From Chitinophaga pinensis (GTDB lineage: Bacteria; Bacteroidota; Bacteroidia; Chitinophagales; CAMDFR01), in assembly GCA_945860705.1 (NCBI GenBank), contig CAMART010000030.1, positions 1 through 36,946 of the forward strand: DNA of 36,946 bases, read 5' to 3'. The number at the start of each line of letters is the position of its first letter. Positions within the stretch are counted from its first letter, which is position 1. Below, piece by piece: positions 1 to 7,553 of the stretch. The notes below the pieces were generated by a model that ran no database searches, was not told where the DNA came from, and saw only the letters and a program-made list of their open reading frames with translations. A program made the position numbers and the translations under genes.

Positions 1-54
1 AAGATACATTTTTTTTATGAGGATGCAAAAATAAATTTAGTCTATTTTAAACAC

Positions 55-1131
55 TTATTTTCCAGCTACTTTTACCCTCGGATCGAGGTAGGCATAGAGA
101 AAATCGGTAAGTATATTCACAATTACAAACACAAAGGCGATATACAGCACACAACCCATCACGACAGGTATATCAAAACTTCTAAGCGCATTGACAGTGA
201 GCGAGCCCAAACCATTGCAGTGGAGCACTTCTTCTACAAACATAGCTCCAGCTAAAAGTGATGCAAACCAACCTGTAACAGATGTTGCTACTGGCGTGAG
301 TACATTTCTGAGTGTATGCTTAAAAATCACTTTATTTTGGCTCAATCCTTTGGCTTTAGCGGTGCGAATAAAATCTTGCCCCATCACATCAAGCATGGTA
401 CTTCGAGTAAGCTGTGAAATAATAGAAATCGGCCTTACTCCGAGCGCTAAAACTGGAATAATCAGGTTTTTCCATACAAAAACTTTATCGCCATAGTCGT
501 CTAGTTCTATCAGTGATCCAGTAAAATTGAGGTGAGTAATATGCCCCAGCATATTTACTAAAACCAATAATAATATCATAGCAGAAAAATAGGAAGGCTG
601 TGAAATACCTAAATTGATAATAACTAAAATGGCATTGTCTATCCAAGTGTTTTTCTTGAGTGCCGCCCATATTCCTAATAAAATACCTATAATAGCTCCA
701 AATAATGTAGCAAATATGGCCATAATAAATGTACTCAACAATTTGCTTTTTATGAGTTGTATAACAGGCTTGCCGTTTTGATAGGATGTGCCTAAAAAAG
801 GTTTTTTTAGTGCTATTGTACAGCAACCTAAGTCAACTTTTAAATAGACTTCATACATTTTTGTATCTAAAAACAAATGACTATTTGCTTCATTTTTATG
901 ATAGGATATTGGTGAGATATCATTGAGATAAAGCAAATATCTTTTCCATGATGGCAAGTCGAGTCTGAATTCTTTTTCCATCTGAGCAACAGAAAGCGCA
1001 TCGGTTCTCTGCCCCATGGTCATACGAGCACTATTTACAGGTATGATATTAAATAATAAAAATAATATAGCAATGATGCCATTGAATACTAAAAAACTAT
1101 AAACTACTTTGTGCGTAATATATTTAAGCAT
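55..1131 (-). CDS. Peptide/nickel-type ABC transporter permease (DppB/OppB family)
   Basis: Inner-membrane permease of a DppB/OppB-type importer; the usual cargo is oligopeptides, but cargo cannot be read from the permease alone. The frame extends upstream to 1185, but I choose the ATG at 1131 (MLKYITHKV), because the 18 extra residues lack family similarity and the first membrane helix follows this Met directly; this gives 358 aa. Visible features are an N-terminal helix, a periplasmic stretch to about residue 120, then five helices. The cytoplasmic coupling loop reads RTAKAKGLSQNKVIFKHTLR and the C-terminus has the family signature FVEEVLHCNGLGSLTVNAL. The periplasmic insert is rather long. 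The gene ends 54 bp from the window edge, so partner permease, ATPase and binding-protein genes may lie to the left; none is present on the right. Confidence 0.88.
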   Translation of the reverse strand: MLKYITHKVVYSFLVFNGIIAILFLLFNIIPVNSARMTMGQRTDALSVAQMEKEFRLDLPSWKRYLLYLNDISPISYHKNEANSHLFLDTKMYEVYLKVDLGCCTIALKKPFLGTSYQNGKPVIQLIKSKLLSTFIMAIFATLFGAIIGILLGIWAALKKNTWIDNAILVIINLGISQPSYFSAMILLLVLVNMLGHITHLNFTGSLIELDDYGDKVFVWKNLIIPVLALGVRPISIISQLTRSTMLDVMGQDFIRTAKAKGLSQNKVIFKHTLRNVLTPVATSVTGWFASLLAGAMFVEEVLHCNGLGSLTVNALRSFDIPVVMGCVLYIAFVFVIVNILTDFLYAYLDPRVKVAGK

Positions 1132-1237
1132 TTTGTAAAGATAATAGCAAATGATAAAATCTATAAATATTTTTTGTTTACACAATTAAATATAACTAGT
1201 ATAATATAAATACTTTTATGAGGATATAGATTACTTA

Positions 1238-1461
1238 TTTGCCTTCGGCGATTTCTTTTGTCTTGAAACAAAAGAAACAAAAATTCAAGTCTTCGAATTC
1301 TTTTATCACAAAACTACACCTAATTATACCCATTAAAATAAGGTGTGGCATTTTCATATATTTTTAAAGCAAAATTTTCTGCCACACCATTTTAATGATG
1401 CATAAATCCACGCATATAAGTTAGGTTTGTTTTGTAGCTAAAATTATTCGATGACTTTGTA
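1238..1461. repeat. Dispersed palindromic element, family 1 copy 1
   Basis: Shares its layout with 7254-7490. It opens with TTTGCCTTCGGCGATTTC, then a perfect 10-bp hairpin (TTTCTTTTGT at 1252-1261 pairing with ACAAAAGAAA at 1268-1277). A long imperfect inverted repeat follows: the left arm runs about 1290-1358 and the right arm about 1388-1461. The inner stem is AAGGTGTGGCA against TGCCACACC. The middle stem pairs ACACCTAATTAT with ATAAGTTAGGT, and the outer stem pairs GTCTTCGAAT with ATTCGATGAC. No reading frame is present. It resembles a MITE or a structured intergenic repeat; no mobilising gene is in the window. Confidence 0.75.
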
Positions 1462-1499
1462 GGATGAATATTATCTATCTTATAAGACTCGATTATTAA

Positions 1500-1680
1500 A
1501 CTAAATTGTGGTAGAAATATAGGAATGTTAATCCTAAATTCAGCATTAGAAAAGCTGAATCGTCAAAGTGTTTGTATTTCAATAAATTAATATTTATTGA
1601 AACAAACACTTTGACGGGATAAACCCAATTAACACTCTAGAATTTTCGTCCCTCAAATCCTACAGCGTAATTTGGGTTAA
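1500..1680. repeat. Dispersed palindromic element, family 2 copy A
   Basis: An imperfect palindromic block. Its core is a 24-bp stem with a 2-nt bulge (1561-1586 with 1593-1616, 6-nt loop). It contains a smaller stem (ATTCAGC / GCTGAAT, about 1540-1560) and an AACCCAATT / AATTTGGGTT pair at the right. It shares AGCATTAGNAAAGC and GATAAAYCCAATTAACAC (1618-1635) with the element at 3147-3369, so the two look like diverged copies of one family. Confidence 0.55.
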
Positions 1681-1710
1681 TTTTTAATAAGTAAAATGAA
1701 TTAATGGAAT

Positions 1711-1718
1711 TATTTTTG
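1711..1718 (+). promoter_or_regulatory. Candidate -7 box for the gene at 1735
   Basis: TATTTTTG matches the Bacteroidota -7 consensus TAnnTTTG and lies 16 bp before the start codon, giving a very short leader. No clear TTTG -33 element is seen at the expected spacing, so the call is weak. Confidence 0.35.
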
Positions 1719-1734
1719 TAATCTTACTATAGAA

Positions 1735-3000
1735 ATGAGAAAACTAAAAACATATATTTTTCTATCAATAATATTCGTATTGATATTGCCTATGAAGGCA
1801 TCTTATGTTTTTATACCTATGGACGAAAGCCAAGCAAACCATCTCAAAGCATATGGAATTGCATTTTGGATATTGAAAAATGGTGGTGAAGCAGATTGGT
1901 TACTCAACTATAAAGGTGGAAGTTTTGCTACAAAACAACTCGGTGCAATAGAAAGTGAATGTGTGATACGTGGTGTCACTTATCAAATAATAGCGGATGC
2001 TCAATATACTGCTATACTCAGTCAAATAGCCAATCCTGAAGTAAATGCAGATGTAGTGAAACTAGAGAAAGCGCCTAAAATTGCAGTATACTCTCCCAAA
2101 ACAAAGCAACCTTGGGATGATGCGGTAACGATGGTGTTGACATATGCTGAAATACCATACGACATAATATATGATGATGAAATCATGAGTATGAAATTGC
2201 CTACTTACGATTGGTTGCATTTGCATCATGAAGATTTTACTGGGCAACAAGGAAAATTTTATGCTCAGTATGCCAATGCAGAATGGTACCAAGCTGAGAA
2301 GAACGAAAACGAAGCGATGGCTAAAAAATGGGGACTAAATAAAGTGAGCAAACTAAAACTCGAAGTAGCAAAACGCATCAAAGAATTTGTAAGTGGTGGT
2401 GGATTTTTGTTTGCGATGTGTAGCGCAACAGACTCCTACGATATATGCCTAGAAGCTGAGGGTACAGATATCTGTGCAGAGATGTTTGATGGAGATGCAC
2501 AAGACCCAAGTGCACAAAGTAAACTAGATTTTAGTAAAGGTTTAGCCTTTGAAAATTATCGCTTACACTCCGACCCATACGAATACGAATACTCAGACAT
2601 AGATGCCAATGTAGGTAGAAGTGTACCGAAAGATATAGACTATTTTACACTATTTGATTTTAGTGCCAAATGGGATCAAGTACCTACTATGCTTACTCAA
2701 TGCCATACCAAAACTATCAAGGGTTTCATGGGACAAACCACTTCTTTCAATAAGGATTTTGTAAAGAAAAATGTACTAATCATGGGTGAAAATAAAAGTG
2801 CAGACGAAGCAAAATATATTCATGGTGAAATGGGTAAAGGTATGTGGACTTTCTATGGTGGACACGACCCAGAAGACTATCAGCATTTTGTAGGCGACCC
2901 AAAAACTGATTTGAATCTTCACCCAACTTCTCCTGGCTATCGACTGATACTAAATAATGTACTCTTTCCTGCAGCTAAAAAGAAAAAACAGAAAACGTAG
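1735..3000 (+). CDS. Secreted protein of the family often labelled 'asparagine synthetase B'; function unknown
   Basis: 421 aa with an N-terminal signal-like helix (residues 1-22), so probably exported. From memory, Bacteroidota homologues with the MDESQANHLKAYGIAFW and VDWLLNYRGGSF-type motifs (here residues 29-63) are commonly labelled 'asparagine synthetase B'. I see no Asn-synthetase ATP-pyrophosphatase (PPi loop) motif and no N-terminal catalytic Cys, so that name is probably wrong. Conserved-looking features are LHLHHEDF (161-168), GGGFLFAMCSATDS with Cys229 at a strand-turn-helix, and GGHDPEDYQH (375-384). That Cys/His pattern could suit a class I glutamine-amidotransferase-like or ThuA-like fold; this is inference. 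The tail is lysine-rich. It is a single-gene unit flanked by repeats on both sides. Confidence 0.7.
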   Translation: MRKLKTYIFLSIIFVLILPMKASYVFIPMDESQANHLKAYGIAFWILKNGGEADWLLNYKGGSFATKQLGAIESECVIRGVTYQIIADAQYTAILSQIANPEVNADVVKLEKAPKIAVYSPKTKQPWDDAVTMVLTYAEIPYDIIYDDEIMSMKLPTYDWLHLHHEDFTGQQGKFYAQYANAEWYQAEKNENEAMAKKWGLNKVSKLKLEVAKRIKEFVSGGGFLFAMCSATDSYDICLEAEGTDICAEMFDGDAQDPSAQSKLDFSKGLAFENYRLHSDPYEYEYSDIDANVGRSVPKDIDYFTLFDFSAKWDQVPTMLTQCHTKTIKGFMGQTTSFNKDFVKKNVLIMGENKSADEAKYIHGEMGKGMWTFYGGHDPEDYQHFVGDPKTDLNLHPTSPGYRLILNNVLFPAAKKKKQKT

Positions 3001-3368
3001 GAACAGTAGCAAGTATTAATTAGCAAGAATCAAGATGTAAGTATCAAGAAATAAGTAGTAAGAATTAAGACGCTAGTCACGCCATGGCGTGATAGATTTT
3101 AAGATAAAAAGGTTATTTAGTATGTTTTTGGTGTGCCACCTTCTAAGGATGAGATGAGAAACTAGAATCAACCTTCTCTCGCGCAAGCATTAGCAAAGCG
3201 GTGCTTGTGTGATTATTTATTATAATTTATGTTTTAAAATTCATTTTAGTAAAATTATTATAAATTAATTAGATTATAAAAAGATAAATCCAATTAACAC
3301 ACAAGCATCACTCGTACCTCGTTAATGCTTGCGCGAGATAGGGATGAGATGAGAAACTAGAGTCAACC
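3001..3368. other. Repeat-rich intergenic spacer
   Basis: No gene is visible. Directly after the stop codon is a run of degenerate words such as AAGTATCAAGAAATAAGTAG (3001-3070). A perfect palindrome follows at 3077-3092, then the family 2 palindromic element with flanking direct repeats (3147-3369). Confidence 0.6.
3077..3092. repeat. Perfect 16-bp palindrome
   Basis: TCACGCCATGGCGTGA reads the same on both strands. It lies downstream of the 1735 gene and is markedly more GC-rich than its surroundings. It could be an end of a repeat or a protein-binding site; no T-run follows, so it is not an obvious terminator. Confidence 0.5.
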
Positions 3369-3369
3369 C
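3147..3369. repeat. Dispersed palindromic element, family 2 copy B, with flanking direct repeats
   Basis: A direct repeat beginning GGATGAGATGAGAAACTAGA occurs at 3147-3173 and again at 3342-3368. Between the copies is an inverted repeat: TCTCGCGCAAGCATTA at 3177-3192 pairs with TAATGCTTGCGCGAGA at 3323-3338, with further pairing inward (GTGCTTGTGTG / CACACAAGCAT). The AT-rich centre has no coding capacity. The right direct repeat touches the stop codon of the M14 peptidase gene. It shares GATAAAYCCAATTAACAC (3283-3300) with copy A. Confidence 0.7.
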
Positions 3370-5759
3370 TAATACTTCACAAACTTAAATGTTTGGTATT
3401 GGTTTTTAAAGTCTGCTACTTTTAGATAATAGATACCATTGGATAGATTTCTTACATCTAGTATATATGATTTCTCCGCTATATTGTTTTTTGCTACAAC
3501 AATATTTCCTATCTGGTCTAAAATTTGAATTGTATTAAACTGTTTATTATACTTTGATAGAATAGTGATTTCGTCTTGTGTGATACTCGGATATATCTGA
3601 AATGCCTCTTTGCTTATATCTTGAATTCCTACATTTGTACTATCCGTATTTGTAGTATCTGTATTTACTAGTATTTCTATGTCATCAAAATAAAATCCAT
3701 CTAATCTAGTGAAATTATCCGTTTTTAAAGTAAATCTAATTTTAATTTTCTTTCCTAAGAAATCTGATAAATTCATATTTTCCTGCACCCAAGTAGCCTG
3801 CGTACCATCATATACTGGATTGCCCAAGTCTTCGTCTGCTGTGCCTTCTACAGTATAAAGTCCACAAAGTGGGGTGGCGATATTTGTCACTTCTTCTACA
3901 GCGTGTACTTGTACGAAATCATAATTGTCTTCCGTAGCCCATTTGCAATAAAATTTAAGGAATGCATTATTGGCATTTGTTAAATCAAAAACTGTATTAT
4001 TGGTTAAAATATAAGTAGCATTATTTTCAGAATTTCCTGTAGGTGAATCATGAAATGATGCAGGAGCAGAAACATATGTAGTAGCTGAAACTCCCCAATT
4101 TCTTGTTCCAGAATTGGTCCAGCCTGATAGTGTTGTAGCACTTGATGCATACACCCTAATCAATGAATCATCAAAATATTTGATAATCGTATCGTATGTA
4201 GATACATTATTTGTCGTGAGTTTCCATAGATATCTAAATGTGTTGCCCGTCAATAAAGATGGATTGATAGTATAGCTCACACTATCAGTATTTTTTTGAA
4301 GCAATGCCATATTGATATGGTATTTTGGAGCTGTAGCAACAGTAAGTGCTGGACTGAGTGAGATACATTCTACTTTGAAAGTATCTGTATTTCTTAGACC
4401 CAATCGCTCTATATCGTATTTCAAAAAACCATTTGTAGTAGTAAATAATGATGTGTTGATATCCTCTAAATCTGCTACATCTATTACTAAAAGTGCTGTT
4501 TTTATATTCTGCATTAAAGTACCTTGGCAAATAGCTGTAATCTGTGAAGATGGCATCCAGAAAGCATCTCCACATTCTGGAGTCATAGAAAAATATTTGT
4601 TTTTAGTTATTGAATCGCCATATCCGTAGTCATCTGAATCGCCATTTACATTGTATCCTACTGTTTCAAAACCTGTCCCTGCTTTATATTTATTTTCTTC
4701 TGTAAGATATGCACCATATCTTTTAAATAGGGTAGAATCTGGTGTAAGAGAAGGTATATGTCCCCAAGGATATACTAAATAATTTCCGTATGTATGATAG
4801 TTGAGTACAATTTCAAAAGGGACACTTGATACAAAATCTCTTATCATTTTAGTTTCTGGCTCAGAAAAACCTGCAGTACCTCTATAGGTATCACTAGAAG
4901 TAGTAGGTGAAGAACCAACATCGTCATAGGCCCAATAAAATCCATAGTTTCTATTTAAGTCTACGCCAAAAGTACCATCTCCGTTATTTCTTCTATTCTT
5001 ACGCCACATACCACCTCCACTTGGATTTGTAGTTTGATTGTAGATGTATCCATCTGGATTTAAACATGGTAGAAAATACATTTCAGAATTATCTACTATG
5101 CTTTTTATCATAGGGTCGGTATTGTAATTTTCTAAAACATAATACATATACATAATCAGTTGAGACATAGAAAGAGGCTCGCGTGCGTGATGTAAAGCAG
5201 TATATAGCACTTTTGGTTCACTTGCTTCACTTACATTTGGATTATCAGATATTTTTACAACAAATACCGATCTACCCTCAGCAGTTGTCATAGTACTCAA
5301 TGGAGTTTTTACTGTAATCAATCCTGGATACTCTAGTGCCATACTATCTATCATTTGCAACATTTGCGCATAAGTAAAATAGCCACCCATACTTCCTAGA
5401 TACCAATGAGAAGGCACAGCTGGCAAAGTAGCGGTAGCAAAACATGGTAAGCCATCAGTTCTGTATTGTACATTTTCTGTAGGATGTTCGTTTTCATAAT
5501 GAAAATGTGCAACTACATCATCTACTAATATTTCATAGTGAATTTCAGCACTATTTAAAATATCTATATCTGTATCTGAAAAATCTGCAGTATAAAATTT
5601 ACCTTCTTCATAGATTCCGTGATCTATATCTATACCCAATCTGATTAAATCTTCTACTCCACTATTATCTATGTGTACTTTTAGTTTTGAATATTTTACT
5701 TGTGCTTGTATCACTTGAATAGCAAGCATTAAAAGAAATAGTGTAAATAGTTTTTTCAT
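3369..5759 (-). CDS. Secreted zinc carboxypeptidase (peptidase M14) with T9SS type A sorting domain
   Basis: 796 aa metallocarboxypeptidase, probably exported by the type IX system and either released or surface-attached. A signal peptide (1-19, ending IQAQ) is followed by a propeptide-like region to about 115. The M14 domain (about 120-425) carries the zinc ligands HAREP (His191, Glu194) and His322 in NYHTYG. It also has the substrate-binding stretch VDLNRNYG (266-273) and the catalytic Glu395 in MTPECGDAFW. A beta-rich middle domain (about 550-710) resembles a jelly-roll or MAM-like module. The last 80 residues form a type A sorting domain ending in FKFVKY. It lies 12 bp downstream of the TPR gene, so the two are probably co-transcribed. 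Confidence 0.92.
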   Translation of the reverse strand: MKKLFTLFLLMLAIQVIQAQVKYSKLKVHIDNSGVEDLIRLGIDIDHGIYEEGKFYTADFSDTDIDILNSAEIHYEILVDDVVAHFHYENEHPTENVQYRTDGLPCFATATLPAVPSHWYLGSMGGYFTYAQMLQMIDSMALEYPGLITVKTPLSTMTTAEGRSVFVVKISDNPNVSEASEPKVLYTALHHAREPLSMSQLIMYMYYVLENYNTDPMIKSIVDNSEMYFLPCLNPDGYIYNQTTNPSGGGMWRKNRRNNGDGTFGVDLNRNYGFYWAYDDVGSSPTTSSDTYRGTAGFSEPETKMIRDFVSSVPFEIVLNYHTYGNYLVYPWGHIPSLTPDSTLFKRYGAYLTEENKYKAGTGFETVGYNVNGDSDDYGYGDSITKNKYFSMTPECGDAFWMPSSQITAICQGTLMQNIKTALLVIDVADLEDINTSLFTTTNGFLKYDIERLGLRNTDTFKVECISLSPALTVATAPKYHINMALLQKNTDSVSYTINPSLLTGNTFRYLWKLTTNNVSTYDTIIKYFDDSLIRVYASSATTLSGWTNSGTRNWGVSATTYVSAPASFHDSPTGNSENNATYILTNNTVFDLTNANNAFLKFYCKWATEDNYDFVQVHAVEEVTNIATPLCGLYTVEGTADEDLGNPVYDGTQATWVQENMNLSDFLGKKIKIRFTLKTDNFTRLDGFYFDDIEILVNTDTTNTDSTNVGIQDISKEAFQIYPSITQDEITILSKYNKQFNTIQILDQIGNIVVAKNNIAEKSYILDVRNLSNGIYYLKVADFKNQYQTFKFVKY

Positions 5760-5771
5760 TATATTTTTAAA

Positions 5772-6491
5772 TTATTTATTGCAATAAGTTTCTATATTTT
5801 TTGTAGCTTCGGTACTACCGAGTAGCATAGATGTATTCCAGTCTTCACATGCTTTCATCAGATTTGCATCAAATCTATACGATTTGGCACGAGCATCGTA
5901 TGCTTGCCAAAAATCTTTTTTCAAATCTATACATCTAGAAAAATCATTGATACTTCCAGTATAGTCATCCATTGAAAATTTCGCTAATCCTCTTTTATAA
6001 AAAGCATCAGCATCTTCTTTGACTATAGATAAATATTTATCATAAGCACTGATACTCTCTTTAAATTTGTATTGATAAAAAAAACAAAGTGCAATTCCAC
6101 TCAATGCTTTTTTGTGGGAAGGTATTTTTCTGAGAACAATCTCATACATTTTTTTTGCTTGTACTATATCTGACTTACCAATATATGCCTCTCCTAAATA
6201 GATATATGCATCATAATAAGTAGAATCTAAAGTCAAAACCTCCTGCATATCTTTGATAGTATTATCAAACTCACGAGTTTTGATAAACATAGCACCTCTA
6301 TTAAAATATGCCATCATGTAATCTGGTTTTATTTTTATAGCTTCAGAATAGTTATATATAGCCACACCAAAATCATATGAATATCCTGCACGCACTCCTG
6401 CGCTGTAGAAATCAAATGCTTTTTCTTCTTGAGCATTTATAGCTAAAGAAAAAAAGAAAAAAAGAAGAAAAATAAATTTTTCTTTAATCAT
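5772..6491 (-). CDS. Exported tetratricopeptide (TPR) repeat protein
   Basis: 239 aa. A signal peptide (1-20, ending INAQ) suggests a periplasmic or outer-membrane-associated location. Residues 24-225 form at least five TPR units, recognisable by motifs such as MAYFNRGAMFIKTREFDNTI, DAYIYLGEAYIGKSDIVQA and DAFYKRGLAKFSMDDYTGSI. The end ACEDWNTSMLLGS is a form I have seen in other Bacteroidota TPR proteins. TPR units bind protein partners; no enzyme motif is present. It is the first gene of a likely two-gene unit with the M14 peptidase 12 bp downstream, so a role in that peptidase's folding or transport is possible but unproven. TATCTTTA at 6519-6526 (minus) is a possible -7 box. Confidence 0.85.
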   Translation of the reverse strand: MIKEKFIFLLFFFFSLAINAQEEKAFDFYSAGVRAGYSYDFGVAIYNYSEAIKIKPDYMMAYFNRGAMFIKTREFDNTIKDMQEVLTLDSTYYDAYIYLGEAYIGKSDIVQAKKMYEIVLRKIPSHKKALSGIALCFFYQYKFKESISAYDKYLSIVKEDADAFYKRGLAKFSMDDYTGSINDFSRCIDLKKDFWQAYDARAKSYRFDANLMKACEDWNTSMLLGSTEATKNIETYCNK

Positions 6492-6550
6492 AAGAAATAA
6501 ATAGGCAATTTTACAATATAAAGATACAAATAAACATCAACATTTTATTA

Positions 6551-7207
6551 TTGGAAAATTATTTTAACATTAACCATATTCTTGTAGAAATTTTAAACTA
6601 CAAACTGAGTCACTTAGAATTTTGGGCTGTGATTACAGGATTAATAGCTGTGTATCTTTCCTCGATTGAAAATGTATGGAGTTGGGTGATTGGATTAGTG
6701 AATGTTGTACTTTTTTTTATACTATTTTATCAAGTGCAACTCTATCCAGATATGTTTTTGCAAGTATTTTATTTTATTACCAATTGTATTGGATTTTTTC
6801 TCTGGAAGTTTCCTAAAAAAGGCAATGAAAATCAACGAAACGAATTGAAAATATCTAGAATGAAAAACTCCATGTTATTGGGTATTGGCATAATATGTAT
6901 ACTTTCAACAATTCTTTTAGGTACTTTTTCTAGCCATTTGCATACACTATTTCCAACTGTATTTAGTCTACCTAGCTCCTACCCTTATATAGATTCGTTC
7001 ACTTCTGTATTGAGTATATTAGCTACTTTTTTATTGATGAAAAAGAAACTTGAAGCATGGATAGTTTGGCTTGTAGTAGATATTATTCTTACAGTTCTAT
7101 ATGCTTTTAAAAACATTCAATTTGTAGCTATTGAATATTTTATTTTTTGCATTATAGCAATTTATGGAACTATAAATTGGTTAAAGATTTATAAAAAATC
7201 TAATTAG
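6551..7207 (+). CDS. pnuC: PnuC-family nicotinamide riboside (vitamin precursor) transporter
   Basis: 218 aa inner-membrane protein with about seven helices. Family hallmarks are NVWSWVIGLVNVVLF (41-55), QLYPDMFLQVFYF (63-75) leading to the aromatic FFLWKF (82-87), DSFTSVLSILATFLL (148-162) and LEAWIVWLVVD (167-177). PnuC proteins move nicotinamide riboside by facilitated diffusion and relatives carry other vitamins, so the exact cargo is not settled. The start is TTG at 6551; the frame is open upstream with no ATG, and the first internal Met falls after the second helix. The gene stands alone, divergent from the TPR gene. Its last codons and stop lie in a 21-bp sequence repeated at 7533-7553. 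Confidence 0.85.
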   Translation: MENYFNINHILVEILNYKLSHLEFWAVITGLIAVYLSSIENVWSWVIGLVNVVLFFILFYQVQLYPDMFLQVFYFITNCIGFFLWKFPKKGNENQRNELKISRMKNSMLLGIGIICILSTILLGTFSSHLHTLFPTVFSLPSSYPYIDSFTSVLSILATFLLMKKKLEAWIVWLVVDIILTVLYAFKNIQFVAIEYFIFCIIAIYGTINWLKIYKKSN

Positions 7208-7213
7208 AATTTT
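7193..7213. repeat. 21-bp direct repeat, left copy
   Basis: Identical over 21 bp to 7533-7553; the core is ATCTAATTAGAATTTT after an A-run. This copy contains the last codons and TAG stop of pnuC. With its partner it brackets palindromic element copy 2. Confidence 0.7.
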
Positions 7214-7543
7214 ATATTAAGACTATTATTAATATTTAAATGAATATAGCCTTTTTGCCTTCGGCGATTTCTTTTGTCTTGAAACAAAAGAAACAATCTC
7301 GTCAACTTTAGACGAGACAAGTCTTTGAATCATTTTATCACAAAACTACGCTTACTTATGCCTATTAAAATAAGGTGTGGCATCATTATTTTATGCATTT
7401 AGTTAATTTATCTGCCACACCATTTTAATGATGCATTAACCCAGCATATAAGCAAACTTGTTTTGTAGATAAAACTATTCAATGACTATTGCAAATACAA
7501 AGAGGCATTTGCAACTTTTGTGATTAATCCAAAAAAAATCTAA
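7208..7543. other. Intergenic region between convergent genes, filled by a palindromic element
   Basis: No coding frame is seen. The spacer holds family 1 element copy 2 (7254-7490) and an 8-bp-stem hairpin (TTGCAAAT 7489-7496 / ATTTGCAA 7507-7514). It is bracketed by a 21-bp direct repeat. Confidence 0.65.
7254..7490. repeat. Dispersed palindromic element, family 1 copy 2
   Basis: Same layout as 1238-1461: the TTTGCCTTCGGCGATTTC start, then the 10-bp hairpin (7268-7277 / 7284-7293), then a long imperfect inverted repeat with inner stem AAGGTGTGGCA / TGCCACACC. Here the outer stem reads GTCTTTGAAT / ATTCAATGAC and the middle stem reads GCTTACTTAT / ATAAGC. Both differ from copy 1 on both arms in a way that keeps pairing. 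It carries one extra hairpin absent from copy 1 (TCTCGTC 7297-7303 / GACGAGA 7311-7317). Confidence 0.75.
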
Positions 7544-7553
7544 TTAGAATTTT
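7533..7553. repeat. 21-bp direct repeat, right copy
   Basis: Identical to 7193-7213. On the minus strand it contains the last codons and TAA stop of the EXPERA-like gene. Both convergent genes therefore end inside a copy of the same sequence. Confidence 0.7.

Larger units (their letters stand above)
1132..1734. other. Intergenic region with two palindromic elements
   Basis: About 600 bp between divergently transcribed genes. I see no coding frame. It holds copy 1 of a palindromic element (1238-1461), a second palindromic element (about 1500-1680) with a strong hairpin at 1561-1616, and a candidate -7 box at 1711-1718 for the gene starting at 1735. Confidence 0.6.

Noticed and set aside
485-826. 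Small minus-strand open frame inside the ABC permease gene
   Set aside because: It overlaps a well-supported permease frame and encodes no recognisable protein.
13-1225. 12-bp word TTTTATGAGGAT at 13-24 and 1214-1225 flanking the ABC permease gene
   Set aside because: Too short and low in complexity to be called a duplication in AT-rich DNA; no other mark of a mobile unit around the permease.
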